In this document: positions 27,506 through 37,985 of the stretch, piece by piece
Layout: each line of letters begins with the position of its first letter
Numbering within the stretch: the stretch's first letter is position 1
DNA from: Kaistia defluvii
Lineage (GTDB): Bacteria > Pseudomonadota > Alphaproteobacteria > Rhizobiales > Kaistiaceae
NCBI RefSeq assembly: GCF_040548815.1
Contig: NZ_JBEPSM010000001.1
Coordinates: forward strand, 620,001 to 684,000
Reading direction: 5' to 3'
Length of the DNA: 64,000 nucleotides
Position numbers and translations under genes: made by a program
Notes under the pieces: model-generated
The model's database searches: none
Told to the model about the DNA's origin: nothing
What the model saw: the letters and a program-made list of their open reading frames with translations, nothing else

Positions 27506-29875
27506 ATGAATTCCTTCAAGACTTTCACGCGGGGAGCGGCCCGTGCCGCGGTCATGACAGTGGCCGTGCCGGCGCTTGCCGCGCAGATGTCCGTCATTGG
27601 GGCAACGCAAGCCCACGCTGACGTAGTGCGTAACATCGTCGTGCAGGGCAACTCGCGCGTCGATCCGGAAACCGTCCGCAATTACTTGACGATCGAACCG
27701 GGCCGTAACTTCGGCGCGGCCGAGATCAACGAGTCCGTCAAGGCGCTGTACGGCACCGGCCTGTTCTCCGACGTGAAGATTTCGCGTCAGGGCAACAACC
27801 TGGTCGTCAGCGTCAAGGAAAACAACGTCGTCGGCACCGTGCGCTTCCAGGGCAACAAGAAGCTCAAGAAGGACATGCTGCAGCCGATCATCGAGACGAA
27901 ATCTCGTGGGGTGTTGACCCAGGAGAAGCTCGATGGCGACGTGGAGCGCATCAAGGAAGCGTATCGCCGCAACGGTCGTTCCGAGGCCGGCGTCACGGTC
28001 CAGACGACGCCGCGCGACAATGGCCGCATCGACGTCACCTTCGTGATCAACGAAGGCACGCGCACGGGCATCGCCAGCATCGACTTCGTCGGCAATAAGG
28101 CGTTCTCCAACAGCCGTCTTCGCGACACGATGACGACCAAGCGGACGAACATCACCAGCTGGCTGTCGAAGCGCGACACCTTCGATGAATCGCGCTTCCA
28201 GTCCGACCAGGAACTCATCCGCCGCCTTTATATGCGCAACGGCTTCGCCGATTTCCGCATCGTTTCGGCCGAGGCGAATTTCGACGAGGCGGCCAACCGC
28301 TATCGTCTCGTGATCACCGTCGATGAAGGTCCGCGCTACCGTTTCGGTACCGTGAACGTCGACTCGTCGATCCCGGAAGTGGACGCCGCCAACCTCAAGG
28401 GCCTGGTCCGCACCCGTGAAGGCCGCGTGTTCAACGCAACGCTGATCGAGCGCACGACCGAAGACCTGAACACGGCTGTCGCCCGCAAGGGCTACTCCTT
28501 CGCGCAGATCCGTCCGCGCGGCGACCGCAACTACGAAAACCACACCATCGATCTCACCTATCTGATCGATGAGGGTCCGCGTCTTTATGTCGAGCGCATC
28601 AATGTGCGCGGCAACACCCGGACGCGTGACTATGTCATCCGTCGCGAGTTCGACCTGTCCGAAGGCGATGCGTACAACCGCGTCATCATCGACAAGGCCG
28701 AGCGTCGCCTCAAGAATCTCGGCTACTTCAAGACCGTCTCGGTCACGACCCAGCCGGGCAGCACGCCCGACAAGGTTGTCATCGACGTGCAGGTCGAGGA
28801 CCAGTCGACCGGTTCGTTCCAGGTCGGCGGTGGCTACACCACCGATCAGGGCGGCGGCTTCATCGCTTCCGTCTCGATGACCGAGAAGAACTTCCTCGGC
28901 CGTGGCCAGTACCTGAAGGTCTCGGTTGGCGGCGGCGTCGACGATCGCACGGCGAACCTCTCGTTCACCGAGCCCTACTTCCTCGGTCGTCGCATGTCGC
29001 TCGGCTTCGACGTGTTCTACAACCAGGCCAAGGATACGGACTTCCGTCCGTACAACATGGACAGCTGGGGTGGCACGGTGCGTCTCGGCCTGCCGATCAC
29101 CGACGACTTCAACGTCCAGTTCAACTACAAGCTGGTGCAGCGCGACGTCACGTCGTACGGCAGCTCGTATACGCAGGACGGCCCGATCCCGGGTGGCAAC
29201 GGCCTGTTGCCGCTGCTCTATCCCGAGGGTTCGTGGATCAACTCGTCGGTCGGTTATCAGCTGACCTACTCGACGATCGACAATCTTCAGGATCCGCATG
29301 ACGGCGTGTTCCTGCGCTTCGCCCAGGACTTTGCCGGCGTCGGTGGCGACGGCCAGTTCATGCGCAGCATCATCGATGCGCGCTACTACAAGGAACTGTG
29401 GCCCGACAGCGGCGTCATCGGTTTCGTCAAGGGCGGCGCCGGCAACATCACCGGCCTCGGCAAGGACGTTGCGGTTCTCGACAACTTCTTCCGTGGCGGC
29501 GAGACGATCCGCGGCTTCGAGTCCTTCGGTTACGGCGGTCGCGTTCAGGGTGTGAACGACGATTATCCGATCGGCGGCAAGAACTACTGGAACGTCACGG
29601 CCGAAGCGCAGTTCCCGCTGCCGCTCTTCCCGGAAGAGTTCGGTCTGCGCGGCGCCGTGTTTGCCGATGCCGGCTCGCTCTGGGGTTCGGATCTCGAAGG
29701 CCTGCCGGCCGGCACCTACCTGCAGGACGACTCGACGATCCGTTCGTCGGTCGGTGCCTCGATCATCTGGAACTCGCCGTTCGGTCTGCTGCGCGCAGAC
29801 TTCGCGGAGGCTCTCACCAAGGCCGACTACGACAAGACGCAGGTCTTCCGCTTCAGCGCTGGCACCCAGTTCTGA
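27506..29875 (+). CDS. bamA: Outer membrane protein assembly factor BamA
   Basis: A 789-residue outer-membrane insertase for beta-barrel proteins. A long signal peptide (residues 1-38, ending TQAHA) leads into five POTRA domains (about 39-435; for example VRNIVVQGNSRVDPETVRNYL, VRFQGNKKLKKDMLQPI, IDFVGNKAFSNSRLRDTM). The C-terminal 16-strand barrel follows with the conserved GGGETIRGFESFG loop motif (VRGF-type) and terminal phenylalanine in AGTQF. I prefer ATG 27506 to the TTG three codons earlier. A T-tailed terminator follows, so the upstream operon may end here. Confidence 0.96.
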   Translation: MNSFKTFTRGAARAAVMTVAVPALAAQMSVIGATQAHADVVRNIVVQGNSRVDPETVRNYLTIEPGRNFGAAEINESVKALYGTGLFSDVKISRQGNNLVVSVKENNVVGTVRFQGNKKLKKDMLQPIIETKSRGVLTQEKLDGDVERIKEAYRRNGRSEAGVTVQTTPRDNGRIDVTFVINEGTRTGIASIDFVGNKAFSNSRLRDTMTTKRTNITSWLSKRDTFDESRFQSDQELIRRLYMRNGFADFRIVSAEANFDEAANRYRLVITVDEGPRYRFGTVNVDSSIPEVDAANLKGLVRTREGRVFNATLIERTTEDLNTAVARKGYSFAQIRPRGDRNYENHTIDLTYLIDEGPRLYVERINVRGNTRTRDYVIRREFDLSEGDAYNRVIIDKAERRLKNLGYFKTVSVTTQPGSTPDKVVIDVQVEDQSTGSFQVGGGYTTDQGGGFIASVSMTEKNFLGRGQYLKVSVGGGVDDRTANLSFTEPYFLGRRMSLGFDVFYNQAKDTDFRPYNMDSWGGTVRLGLPITDDFNVQFNYKLVQRDVTSYGSSYTQDGPIPGGNGLLPLLYPEGSWINSSVGYQLTYSTIDNLQDPHDGVFLRFAQDFAGVGGDGQFMRSIIDARYYKELWPDSGVIGFVKGGAGNITGLGKDVAVLDNFFRGGETIRGFESFGYGGRVQGVNDDYPIGGKNYWNVTAEAQFPLPLFPEEFGLRGAVFADAGSLWGSDLEGLPAGTYLQDDSTIRSSVGASIIWNSPFGLLRADFAEALTKADYDKTQVFRFSAGTQF

Positions 29876-29896
29876 TAGCCTCTATAGAAATCTGAT

Positions 29897-29929
29897 AGGC
29901 CGCCGGGTGAGCCGGCGGCCTTTCTATTT
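29897..29929 (+). terminator. Rho-independent terminator after bamA
   Basis: AGGCCGCCGG, five-base loop, CCGGCGGCCT, then TTCTATTT. A 10-bp GC stem with a T-rich tail directly after bamA and before lpxD suggests that at least part of the transcription stops here. Confidence 0.75.
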
Positions 29930-29944
29930 GTGGACCTTTGCGGC

Positions 29945-31012
29945 ATGACAGATCCCATCTTCTTCGTTCCGTCAGGCCCGATCACGCTCGATGACATCGT
30001 TGCCCTCACGGGCGCGCGGATCGCCAATGGCATTGATGGAAGCCGGCAGGTCCTGGGTGTCGCCCCGCTCGATCAGGCCCGTTCGTCGGACCTGACCTTC
30101 ATCGACAATCCCCGCTATACGCCGCTGCTGGCGGCGACCCAGGCAGCCGCCTGCTTCTGCTCGCCCAAGCACGCCGCCGCCGTGCCGGCTGGCGTCGCGG
30201 CGCTCGAGACCGCCAAGCCCTACGAGGCCTATGTCGCGGTCCAGACCAAGCTCTATCCGACCTCGCTCCGGCCTGCGATCGTCTATGGCGAGGGCATTTC
30301 GCCGGCGGCGCATGTCCATCCGACGGCCCGCCTCGAATCCGGCGTGACCATCGAGCCCGCCGCCGTCATCGGCGCGGATGTCGAGATCGGCTCCAATACG
30401 GTGATCGGCCCGGGCGCGGTGATCGGCGCCGGCGTGCGCATTGGCCGCGATTGTTCGATCGCCGCGGGAACAACCGTCACCAACGCCTTGATCGGCAACA
30501 GGGTTATCCTGCATCCGGGCGTACGCGTCGGCCAGGATGGCTTCGGCTACCAGATGAGCGCCAAGGGGCATTCCAAGGTGCCGCAGATCGGCCGCGTCGT
30601 CATCCAGGACGACGTCGAGGTCGGCGCCAACACGACGATCGACCGAGGCGCGAATCGCGACACGGTGATCGGCGAGGGCACCAAGATCGATAACCAGGTT
30701 CAGATTGGCCATAACGTCGTCGTCGGCCGCCACTGCATCATCATCTCGCAGGTGGCGCTGGCCGGCAGCGCGACGCTGGGCGATTTCGTGGTGCTCGGCG
30801 GCAAGGTCGGCGTGCTGGGCCATGTGACGGTCGGCTCCGGCGCGCAGGTCGCGGCGACGGCGAGCGTCAAGGATGATCTGGCAGCCGGCGGCCGCTATGG
30901 CGGCGCGCCCGCGCGCAATGTCCGGGAATGGTACCGCGAGGAAGTGGCGATGCGTCGCCTCGCGCAGCGGGAAATCAAGTCCGGGTACAACAAGGACAGT
31001 GAGGGGGAATAA
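29945..31012 (+). CDS. lpxD: UDP-3-O-acylglucosamine N-acyltransferase
   Basis: A 355-residue trimeric left-handed beta-helix acyltransferase that adds the second 3-hydroxyacyl chain in lipid A synthesis. The N-terminal uridine-binding domain contains [15 protein letters not shown]. Many hexapeptide repeats follow ([20 protein letters not shown] onwards), with GQDGFGYQ and the catalytic histidine in [11 protein letters not shown]. The ATG at 29945 is preferred over a GTG 15 bases earlier; the ribosome site is weak. It begins the lpxD-fabZ-lpxA-lpxI-lpxB run. Confidence 0.95.
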   Translation: MTDPIFFVPSGPITLDDIVALTGARIANGIDGSRQVLGVAPLDQARSSDLTFIDNPRYTPLLAATQAAACFCSPKHAAAVPAGVAALETAKPYEAYVAVQTKLYPTSLRPAIVYGEGISPAAHVHPTARLESGVTIEPAAVIGADVEIGSNTVIGPGAVIGAGVRIGRDCSIAAGTTVTNALIGNRVILHPGVRVGQDGFGYQMSAKGHSKVPQIGRVVIQDDVEVGANTTIDRGANRDTVIGEGTKIDNQVQIGHNVVVGRHCIIISQVALAGSATLGDFVVLGGKVGVLGHVTVGSGAQVAATASVKDDLAAGGRYGGAPARNVREWYREEVAMRRLAQREIKSGYNKDSEGE

Positions 31013-31016
31013 TCCC

Positions 31017-31478
31017 ATGACCGAAGACGCCAAGGTGCTGGCCACGGCCGACATCCACAAGATCCTTGCGCTGCTGCCGCACCGCTATCCGTTCCTGATG
31101 GTGGACCGGATCGTCGATATCGACCGCGACGAGAGCGCCAGGGGCATCAAGAACGTCTCCTTCAATGAGCCGCATTTTCAGGGTCATTTCCCCGGGCATC
31201 CGGTGATGCCGGGTGTCCTGATCCTCGAAGGCATGGCGCAGACGGCGGGTGCTATCTGCATCGCCAATGCCGGCAAGTCGGGCCCGCCGGGTGTCGTCTA
31301 TCTGATGACGATCGACGGCGCGAAGTTCCGCAAGCCGGTGGTCCCCGGCGACGTGCTCGAATATCACGTCCGCAAGACGCGCTCGCGCGGCGCGGTCTGG
31401 AAGTTCCAGTGCGAGGGTATCGTCGCAGGCGCCAAGGTCGCAGAGGCTGAGATCAGCGCCATGCTGATTGATCAGTGA
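31017..31478 (+). CDS. fabZ: (3R)-hydroxyacyl-ACP dehydratase FabZ
   Basis: A 153-residue hot-dog-fold dehydratase of fatty-acid elongation. The N-terminal [20 protein letters not shown] and the catalytic loop [19 protein letters not shown] with active-site His and, further on, Glu (EGMAQTAG) are complete. It competes with LpxA for 3-hydroxyacyl-ACP, which explains its position inside the lipid A gene run. The start at 31017 follows GAGGGGGAATAATCCC, four bases after lpxD. Confidence 0.96.
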   Translation: MTEDAKVLATADIHKILALLPHRYPFLMVDRIVDIDRDESARGIKNVSFNEPHFQGHFPGHPVMPGVLILEGMAQTAGAICIANAGKSGPPGVVYLMTIDGAKFRKPVVPGDVLEYHVRKTRSRGAVWKFQCEGIVAGAKVAEAEISAMLIDQ

Positions 31479-31488
31479 ACGGAGCTTC

Positions 31489-32307
31489 ATGAGCAACATT
31501 CATCCCACAGCCGTCATCGAGGATGGGGCCCGTCTTGGCGCCGATGTCCGCGTCGGCGCATTCTCCCTGATCGGCCGCGACGTCGTGCTCGGCGATGGCG
31601 TAGTGGTCCAGAACCACGTCTCGCTCACCGCCCGGACCACGGTCGGAGAGGGCACGGTCATCCATCCCTTCGCCTCGATCGGTGGCAACCCGCAGTCCGT
31701 CCACTACAAGGGCGAGCCGGGGCTGGTGACGATCGGCCAGAAATGCGTCATCCGCGAGAACGTCACGATCAGCATCGGCTCGGTCGGCGAGCGTCGCGAG
31801 ACCAAGGTTGGCGATCGCTGCTTCCTGATGACCGGCGTGCACATCGCGCATGACTGCCAGCTCGGCAACGACGTCATCATGGCCAATTGCGCGACGCTGG
31901 GCGGCCATGTCGAGATCGGCAACAACGTGTTCCTCGGCGGCCTCTGCGCGCTGCACCAGTTCGTGCGCGTCGGCGACCAGGCGATCATCGGCGGCCTCTG
32001 CCCGATCTGGCACGACGTCATCCCGTTCGGCGCCGTCCGCGAGGGCGCGGAAGGCCTGGGCGGACTCAACATCATCGGCCTGAAGCGTCGCGGCTTCGAC
32101 CGGCCGCAGATCCAGCGCTTGCGCGCCGCCTATCGCGACCTGTTCTTCGGCCCCGGCCAGTTGGCCGAGCGCATCGAGACCGTGGCCGAGCGCTATATCG
32201 ACGATGCCAACGTCATGCATGTGATCGAGTTCATCCGCAATCGCGGCAAGCGCCGGCTGACCACGCCGCGTTCGGCCGCGACCGAACATCACGACGCGGA
32301 CGCGTGA
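31489..32307 (+). CDS. lpxA: UDP-N-acetylglucosamine O-acyltransferase
   Basis: A 272-residue hexapeptide-repeat enzyme that catalyses the first step of lipid A synthesis. It begins MSNIHPTAVIEDGARLG. The catalytic histidine lies in GVHIAHDCQLGNDVIMANC, and GLNIIGLKRRGFDRPQI marks the start of the C-terminal helical domain. The ATG at 31489 has GGAG seven bases upstream; an in-frame codon at 31468 lies within fabZ. Confidence 0.96.
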   Translation: MSNIHPTAVIEDGARLGADVRVGAFSLIGRDVVLGDGVVVQNHVSLTARTTVGEGTVIHPFASIGGNPQSVHYKGEPGLVTIGQKCVIRENVTISIGSVGERRETKVGDRCFLMTGVHIAHDCQLGNDVIMANCATLGGHVEIGNNVFLGGLCALHQFVRVGDQAIIGGLCPIWHDVIPFGAVREGAEGLGGLNIIGLKRRGFDRPQIQRLRAAYRDLFFGPGQLAERIETVAERYIDDANVMHVIEFIRNRGKRRLTTPRSAATEHHDADA

Positions 32308-32317
32308 GAGGTTGGCC

Positions 32318-33190
32318 GTGACGGAAGCGGCCCGATCCCAGCCGAGCGAGTCCGATCCGGGCACGCTCGGCATCATCTGCGGTGGCGGCGCCTTTCCGGT
32401 CGTCGTCGCCGAGGCGGCGCTCAAGGCCGGGCGCAACGTCTTCCTGCTGCCGATCCACGGTTTTGCCGAGCCTGCCGCTGTGGCGCGCTATCCGCATGAG
32501 TGGATCCATATCGGCGCCTTCGGCAAGCTTTCCTCGGTGCTCAAGCGCAATGGCTGCCGCCAGGTGGTCTTCGTCGGCACGGTGCTGCGCCCCAGCATCC
32601 GCAAGCTCCGGGTCGATTGGGGCTCGCTGAAGCTGCTGCCTCGCGTGCTCGGCATGTTCCGTGGCGGCGACGATCATCTTCTCTCCGCCGTCGGCCGCAT
32701 TTTTGAGGAAAACGGCTTCGAGCTGGTGGGCGCGCATGAAATCGCGCCGGATATCCTCGTGCCGGCCGGCGTGCTCGGTGCGCACCGGCCGGGCGCGGAC
32801 GATCTCGCCGCCGCTGAGTTCGGCCGCGACGTGGTGCGCGCTCTGGGTCCGTTTGATATCGGGCAGGGGGTCGTTGTCGGCGGCCGCCACGTTCTGGCGG
32901 TCGAAGCGGCGGAAGGCACGGATCTGATGCTCGCGCGCTGCCGCGAACTGCGCGCCATTGGCCGGATCAAGCTGCATGGCCGCGCCGGCGTGCTGGTCAA
33001 GGCGCCCAAGCCCAGTCAGGACCGGCGGCTTGATCTGCCGTCGATCGGCCCGCGCACCATAGAGCTTGCTGCCGAGGCTGGGCTTGCCGGCGTCGCGGTC
33101 GAGGCGGGCGGCGTCATCGCCGCCGAAATCGAGGCCATCGTGCGCATCGCGGACGAAAAAGGCCTGTTCATCATCGGACTCGACAAATGA
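32318..33190 (+). CDS. lpxI: UDP-2,3-diacylglucosamine diphosphatase LpxI
   Basis: A 290-residue enzyme that hydrolyses UDP-2,3-diacylglucosamine to lipid X and UMP; it replaces LpxH in alphaproteobacteria. LGIICGGGAFPVVVAEAALKAGRNVFL opens the N-terminal domain. The C-terminal domain carries the conserved GQGVVVGGRHVLAVEAAEGTD stretch and the final AAEAGLAGVAVEAGGVI segment. I start at GTG 32318 with GAGAGG upstream; TTG 32312 is an alternative. It overlaps lpxB by four bases. Confidence 0.93.
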   Translation: MTEAARSQPSESDPGTLGIICGGGAFPVVVAEAALKAGRNVFLLPIHGFAEPAAVARYPHEWIHIGAFGKLSSVLKRNGCRQVVFVGTVLRPSIRKLRVDWGSLKLLPRVLGMFRGGDDHLLSAVGRIFEENGFELVGAHEIAPDILVPAGVLGAHRPGADDLAAAEFGRDVVRALGPFDIGQGVVVGGRHVLAVEAAEGTDLMLARCRELRAIGRIKLHGRAGVLVKAPKPSQDRRLDLPSIGPRTIELAAEAGLAGVAVEAGGVIAAEIEAIVRIADEKGLFIIGLDK

Positions 33191-34362
33191 CCCTGCCGGC
33201 CAGCAAGCCGCTCGACGTCTTCATCATCGCAGGCGAAGAATCGGGCGACATCCTCGCCGCTGGGCTGATGCGCTCGCTGGCTGACAAGCGTCCGGGGCCG
33301 GTGCGCTATCGTGGCGTCGGCGGCCACCGCATGACGGCGGCGGGTCTTCGCGGCCTCTATCCGATGGACGATCTGACGGCGATGGGCTTCAGCGCCGTGC
33401 TCGGCAAGCTGCCGACCATTCTGAAGCGGATGCGCCAGACGGTCGAGGCGATCGTCGCCAACCCGCCCGATATCCTCATCCTGGTTGATGCGCCCGATTT
33501 CACCCACCGCGTCGCGGCGCGGGTGCGCCGGCGGCTGCCCAACCTGCTGATCGTGAAATATGTGGCGCCGACCGTCTGGGTCTGGCGGCCGGGCCGGGCC
33601 CGCGCGATGCACGGATCCATCGACCATGTGCTGGCGCTGCTGCCCTTCGAGCCCGAGGCCATGTATCGCCTCGGCGGGCCGGAGACGACCTATGTCGGCC
33701 ATCCGCTGCTGAGCGAGATCCCGGACCTGCAGCCGATGGCTGGCGATCTCGCTCTGCGCAATGGCGAGCCGCCGATCCTGCTCGTGCTGCCCGGAAGTCG
33801 TCGCATGGAACTGAAGCGGCTCGGCGAGCCGTTTGGCGAGGCCCTGGCCCTGCTGAAGGCGAGGGGGCATGATTTCAGGCTGGTGCTGCCGACCTTGCCG
33901 CGTCTGGTCGATCGCGTCACCGAGATGACTCGGGAGTGGCCCGTGCGGCCCCATATCGTGGCCGGCGAGGCGGCCAAGCTGGCGGCGTTCCGCTCGGCCC
34001 GGGTGGCGCTGGCCGCCTCCGGCACGGTGACGCTGGAGCTGGCGCTGGCCGGCGTGCCCTTCGCCGCGGCCTATCGCGTTCCCGGCTGGGAGGCGCGGCT
34101 GGTCAAGTATTTCATCACCGGCCGCTTTGCGACGCTGCCCAACATCATCCTGGACGGGCCGGTCGTGCCGGAGCTGATCCAGCATGACTGCACGCCGCAG
34201 AAGCTGGTCGCGGCGCTGGAGCCGCTGATTGCCGATGGCCCCGCGCGCCAGGCCCAGCTCGACGGCTTCGCCCGCCTCGACGCGCTGATGAGCACGGGCG
34301 GCGTCCCGCCCTCCGACCGCGCCGCCGACACGGTGCTGACCTTGCTGGCCGCTCGCGGGTAG
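33187..34362 (+). CDS. lpxB: Lipid-A-disaccharide synthase
   Basis: A 391-residue GT19 glycosyltransferase that joins UDP-2,3-diacylglucosamine and lipid X. Motifs: FIIAGEESGDILAAGLM, YRGVGGHRMTAAGLRGLYPMDDL, KYVAPTVWVWRPGRA, VGHPLLSEIPD, LLVLPGSRRMELKRL and ASGTVTLELALAGVPFAAAYR. The start overlaps the lpxI stop (ATGA). It ends the lipid A gene run and is followed by a repeat-rich gap. Confidence 0.95.
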   Translation: MTLPASKPLDVFIIAGEESGDILAAGLMRSLADKRPGPVRYRGVGGHRMTAAGLRGLYPMDDLTAMGFSAVLGKLPTILKRMRQTVEAIVANPPDILILVDAPDFTHRVAARVRRRLPNLLIVKYVAPTVWVWRPGRARAMHGSIDHVLALLPFEPEAMYRLGGPETTYVGHPLLSEIPDLQPMAGDLALRNGEPPILLVLPGSRRMELKRLGEPFGEALALLKARGHDFRLVLPTLPRLVDRVTEMTREWPVRPHIVAGEAAKLAAFRSARVALAASGTVTLELALAGVPFAAAYRVPGWEARLVKYFITGRFATLPNIILDGPVVPELIQHDCTPQKLVAALEPLIADGPARQAQLDGFARLDALMSTGGVPPSDRAADTVLTLLAARG

Positions 34363-34410
34363 GGGGCTTCTTTGCGCCTGCGCGGCCCTTCCTCTTCCTG
34401 AATCCACCCT

Positions 34411-34817
34411 CGCCGTCATCCCGGACGCAGCGAAGCGGAGATCCGGGATCCATCCAGCCGGGCTGGAGGGAGGGGGTGGCCGGAGGCAAGTCTCCGCACC
34501 GCTGGAAAGCCGCGACACCCAAGGCCTCGGCTGAATGGATCCTGGGTCAAGCCCAGGATGACGGCGAGGATGGGGCGAGGGCCGAGCGACACGCCGCAGG
34601 GCCGTTGGCGCGGCCGCCACCCTCTCCCGCGCGCGGGAGAGGGCTGGGGTGAGGGGCTTGCTTTGCGACTTTCATCGGATCGCCCCACCGAAATGAACTC
34701 CGTCATCCCGGCGAAGGCCGGGATCCATATGGCAGCGACTCCGGGAACCAGACCTCCGAATGGCGAGCCGTGCTCCCCATGACTTGACTCATGGATCCCG
34801 GCCTTCGCCGGGATGAC
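34411..34817. repeat. Palindromic repeat cluster between lpxB and gltA
   Basis: Most of the 545-base gap is repeat. 34411-34566 holds a composite unit: a GTCATCCCGGACGCAGCGAA motif reading to GGATCCAT, a spacer, then a GGATCCTGGGTCAAGCCC motif reading to GATGACGG. One copy of CCCTCTCCCGC-GC-GCGGGAGAGGG is at 34620-34643. Two copies of the 27-bp GTCATCCCGGCGAAGG type face each other at 34703-34729 and 34791-34817, so the whole segment could fold as a long hairpin. No gene is visible. Confidence 0.8.
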
Positions 34818-34856
34818 GGCGAGGATGGTGTGAGGCGGCTTGTCTTACGCGAAACA

Positions 34857-34887
34857 AACAAAAAAGGGCGCCCGAAGGCGCCCTTTT
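34857..34887 (-). terminator. Rho-independent terminator of gltA
   Basis: On the minus strand AAAAGGGCGCC, loop TTCG, GGCGCCCTTTT and then TTTGTTTG: an 11-bp stem with a UUCG tetraloop and T-run, 21 bases after the gltA stop. Confidence 0.88.
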
Positions 34888-34907
34888 GCATTTCAGATCC
34901 CGACGCC

Positions 34908-36200
34908 TTAGTGGCGCTTGGAGACCGGGACGTAGTCGCGCGAGGCGGCGCCCGTGTAGAGCTGGCGCGGACGGCCGATGCGCTGGCTCGGGTCCTCGAC
35001 CATTTCCTTCCACTGCGCGATCCAGCCGACGGTGCGGGCGAGCGCGAACAGCACGGTGAACATGGTCGTCGGGAAGCCCAGCGCCTTCAGCGTGATGCCC
35101 GAATAGAAGTCAATGTTCGGATAGAGCTTCTTCGAGACGAAATATTCGTCATGCAGCGCGATGCGCTCGAGCTCGAGGGCGACCTCGAGGATCGGATCAT
35201 CGGTGATGCCGAGCTCGCCGAGCACCTCATGGCAGGTCTTCTGCATGATCTTGGCGCGCGGGTCGTAGTTCTTGTAGACGCGGTGGCCAAAGCCCATCAG
35301 GCGGAACGGATCGTTCTTGTCCTTGGCGCGGGCGATGTATTCCGGGATGCGGTCGACGCTGCCGATTTCCTGCAGCATGTTGAGCGCCGCTTCATTGGCG
35401 CCGCCATGCGCCGGGCCCCAGAGGCAGGCAATGCCGGCCGCGATGCAGGCGAACGGATTGGCGCCCGACGAGCCGGCGAGGCGGACCGTCGAGGTCGAGG
35501 CATTCTGCTCATGATCGGCGTGCAGGATGAAGATCCGGTCCATCGCGCGGGCGAGGATCGGGTTCACCTTGTACTCTTCCGCCGGCACGGCGAAGCACAT
35601 GCGCAGGAAGTTCGACGCGTAGTCGAGCGAGTTCAGCGGATAAACGAAGGGCTGGCCGACATGGTACTTGTAGGCCATGGCCGCGATCGTCGGCATCTTG
35701 GCGATCAGGCGGAGCGAGGCCACCATGCGCTGATGCGGGTCCGAGATGTCGGTCGAGTCGTGGTAGAAGGCGGAGAGCGCGCCGACGACGCCGACCATGA
35801 CGGACATCGGATGCGCGTCGCGGCGGAAGCCGGTGAAGAAGCGCGACATCTGCTCGTGGACCATCGTGTGATAGGTCACGCGCTGATCGAAATCGGCCTT
35901 CTGCGCCGCGGTCGGCAGGTCGCCGTAGAGCAGCAGGTAGCAGGTCTCGAGGAAGTCGCCATTCTCGGCCAGCTGCTCGATCGGGTAGCCGCGATAGAGC
36001 AGAACGCCCTTGTCGCCGTCGATGAAGGTGATCTTGCTGTCGCAGGCACCGGTCGACGTGTAACCGGGGTCGTAGGTAAAGCGTCCGGTCTTGGAATAGA
36101 GCGAGCCGATGTCGATGACGTCAGGGCCAAGGGTGCCTTGCTTGACGTCGAAGTCCCAGGACTCGCCACCAACTGTGAGTGTCGCTTTGGTTTCGCTCAT
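34908..36200 (-). CDS. gltA: Citrate synthase (type II)
   Basis: A 430-residue hexameric-type citrate synthase that condenses oxaloacetate and acetyl-CoA at the entry of the TCA cycle. Catalytic and binding residues lie in [21 protein letters not shown] (His) and [15 protein letters not shown] (His), and in PNIDFYSGI (Asp). The N-terminal beta-sheet domain (residues 1-60) is typical of type II enzymes regulated by NADH. The start at 36200 follows AAGGGGGTAGG on the minus strand; an in-frame codon at 36257 lacks support. It has its own terminator, and the gene arrangement gltA-gltX-comEC-lexA is usual for the order. Confidence 0.97.
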   Translation of the reverse strand: MSETKATLTVGGESWDFDVKQGTLGPDVIDIGSLYSKTGRFTYDPGYTSTGACDSKITFIDGDKGVLLYRGYPIEQLAENGDFLETCYLLLYGDLPTAAQKADFDQRVTYHTMVHEQMSRFFTGFRRDAHPMSVMVGVVGALSAFYHDSTDISDPHQRMVASLRLIAKMPTIAAMAYKYHVGQPFVYPLNSLDYASNFLRMCFAVPAEEYKVNPILARAMDRIFILHADHEQNASTSTVRLAGSSGANPFACIAAGIACLWGPAHGGANEAALNMLQEIGSVDRIPEYIARAKDKNDPFRLMGFGHRVYKNYDPRAKIMQKTCHEVLGELGITDDPILEVALELERIALHDEYFVSKKLYPNIDFYSGITLKALGFPTTMFTVLFALARTVGWIAQWKEMVEDPSQRIGRPRQLYTGAASRDYVPVSKRH

Positions 36201-36414
36201 GAAACCTACCCCCTTGAAGAATTGTTTTGTTCGGGCGGGTGCTCGCGCGCGTGTCATGCGTGAATCTGGCAGCGCTGCCGAGAAAATTAACGGTCCGATG
36301 GGTATCCGATTTATTGCACCGCGGCAAGCGGGCCTAGCTTGGCCTATAATAAGGCTTTGATATCAACGGGACGTCGCGGCAGGCGGCGGTTCGCTCCTGC
36401 CGCGGCGTCGGTTT

Positions 36415-37836
36415 TCAGAGCGCCTGGTCGGCGATGCGGCCGAGGCTTTCCTCACGGCCGAGCACGATCAGCACGTCGAAGATTCCCGGCGACGTCGCGC
36501 GTCCCGTCAGGGCCGCCCGCAGGGGCTGGGCGATCTTGCCGAGCTTCAGCTCGCGCGATTCTGCGAACGCCTTGACCGCCTCTTCGGTTGCCTCGACGGT
36601 CCAGTCATTGACGCCGGACAGCACGTCATGCACGTCCTTGAGCAGTGCGCGGGCATTGGCGTCGAGGATGGTCGTCGCCTTCTCGTCCAACGCCAGCGGG
36701 CGCTGCACCATCAGGAAGTTGGCGCCGTCCTTGAGCTCGACGAGCGTCTTGGCGCGGTCCTTCAGGCCGGGCAGCGCCATGCGCAGCTGCTCGGTCTTTT
36801 CCGGGGTCAGCTGCACTTCCATCGCCTCGCCGCCCGGCAGATAGGGCAGGGTGTCGAGGAAGATCTTCAGCAGCGTCTCGTCGTCGGTCGCGCGCATGTA
36901 GTGGCCGTTCAGGTTCTCCAGCTTGGCGAAATCGAAGCGGGAGGCGGAACGGCCGACATCGACGATGTCAAACCACTCGATCATCTGGTCGAGCGACATG
37001 ATTTCATCGTCGCCATGCGCCCAGCCGAGGCGGACGAGATAGTTGCGCATCGCCTCGGGCAGGTAGCCCATGGCGCGATAGGCATCGACGCCGAGCGCGC
37101 CATGGCGCTTCGACAGCTTGGCGCCGTCCGAGCCGTGGATCAGCGGGATGTGCGACATCACCGGCACGTCCCAGCCCATGGCGTGGTAGATCACCATCTG
37201 CCGCGCGGCATTGGTCAGATGGTCGTCGCCGCGGATGACATGGGTGACGCCCATGTCATGGTCGTCGACCACGACCGAGAGCATGTAGGTCGGGTTGCCA
37301 TCCGAGCGCAGCAGGACGAGATCGTCGAGATCCTTGTTCGGGATCACGACGCGGCCCTGGACCTGGTCGTCGATCACCGTCTCGCCGTCGAGCGGGGTCT
37401 TGATGCGGATGGCGGGCTTGACGCCGGCCGGCGCCTCGGACGGGTCGCGGTCGCGCCAGGTGCCGTCATAGCGCGGCGCACGGCCCTCGGCCCGCGCCTT
37501 CTCGCGCATGGCGTCGAGCTCGGCCGGCGTGCAGTAGCAGCGATAGGCCTTTCCGGCGGCCAGCAGCGCCTCGACCACCTCGCGGTGGCGCGGCGCGCGG
37601 GCGAACTGGAACACGGTCTCGCCCTCCCAGTCGAGGCCGAGCCACTTCAGCCCGTCCAGGATCGCGTCGATGGCGGGTTCGGTCGAGCGCTCGCGGTCGG
37701 TGTCTTCGATCCGCAGCAGCATCTTGCCGCCCGTATGCTTCGCATAGAGCCAATTGAACAGCGCGGTGCGGCCACCGCCAATGTGCAGGAACCCGGTAGG
37801 CGAGGGGGCGAAGCGGGTGACGACCGGTTTGGACAT
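36415..37836 (-). CDS. gltX: Glutamyl-tRNA synthetase
   Basis: A 473-residue class I synthetase. The HIGH motif appears as [18 protein letters not shown] and the KMSKS motif as [10 protein letters not shown]. The glutamate-binding DTDRERS and [12 protein letters not shown] motifs are present, and the C-terminal anticodon domain is complete. The start at 37836 gives [15 protein letters not shown]; a longer in-frame start at 37908 is not supported. Many alphaproteobacteria have two GltX proteins; this copy, beside comEC/lexA, is of ordinary length. The comEC gene diverges from it with a 149-base gap. Confidence 0.95.
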   Translation of the reverse strand: MSKPVVTRFAPSPTGFLHIGGGRTALFNWLYAKHTGGKMLLRIEDTDRERSTEPAIDAILDGLKWLGLDWEGETVFQFARAPRHREVVEALLAAGKAYRCYCTPAELDAMREKARAEGRAPRYDGTWRDRDPSEAPAGVKPAIRIKTPLDGETVIDDQVQGRVVIPNKDLDDLVLLRSDGNPTYMLSVVVDDHDMGVTHVIRGDDHLTNAARQMVIYHAMGWDVPVMSHIPLIHGSDGAKLSKRHGALGVDAYRAMGYLPEAMRNYLVRLGWAHGDDEIMSLDQMIEWFDIVDVGRSASRFDFAKLENLNGHYMRATDDETLLKIFLDTLPYLPGGEAMEVQLTPEKTEQLRMALPGLKDRAKTLVELKDGANFLMVQRPLALDEKATTILDANARALLKDVHDVLSGVNDWTVEATEEAVKAFAESRELKLGKIAQPLRAALTGRATSPGIFDVLIVLGREESLGRIADQAL

Positions 37837-37985
37837 GGACTGTTCTCGATGTGCGGGAAGCCGCAAGGGGCATGGAGTCTCGCCACTCGGCGATCTGCGG
37901 CTGGTCATGTAGCATAGGGGGGCGCAGGGGCCAAACGGGTTTGGGAGCGCCCGGCCTGTTTGCCCAGCTGCGCAAAGGCGGGGGC

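Noticed and set aside
27197-29299. 700-codon minus-strand frame opposite bamA
   Set aside because: Shadow of the biased third-position GC of bamA; no motif or ribosome site.
36375-36404. Hairpin after gltX as its terminator
   Set aside because: A 9-bp stem exists, but the T-rich tail lies on the wrong side for gltX; not enough to call a terminator.
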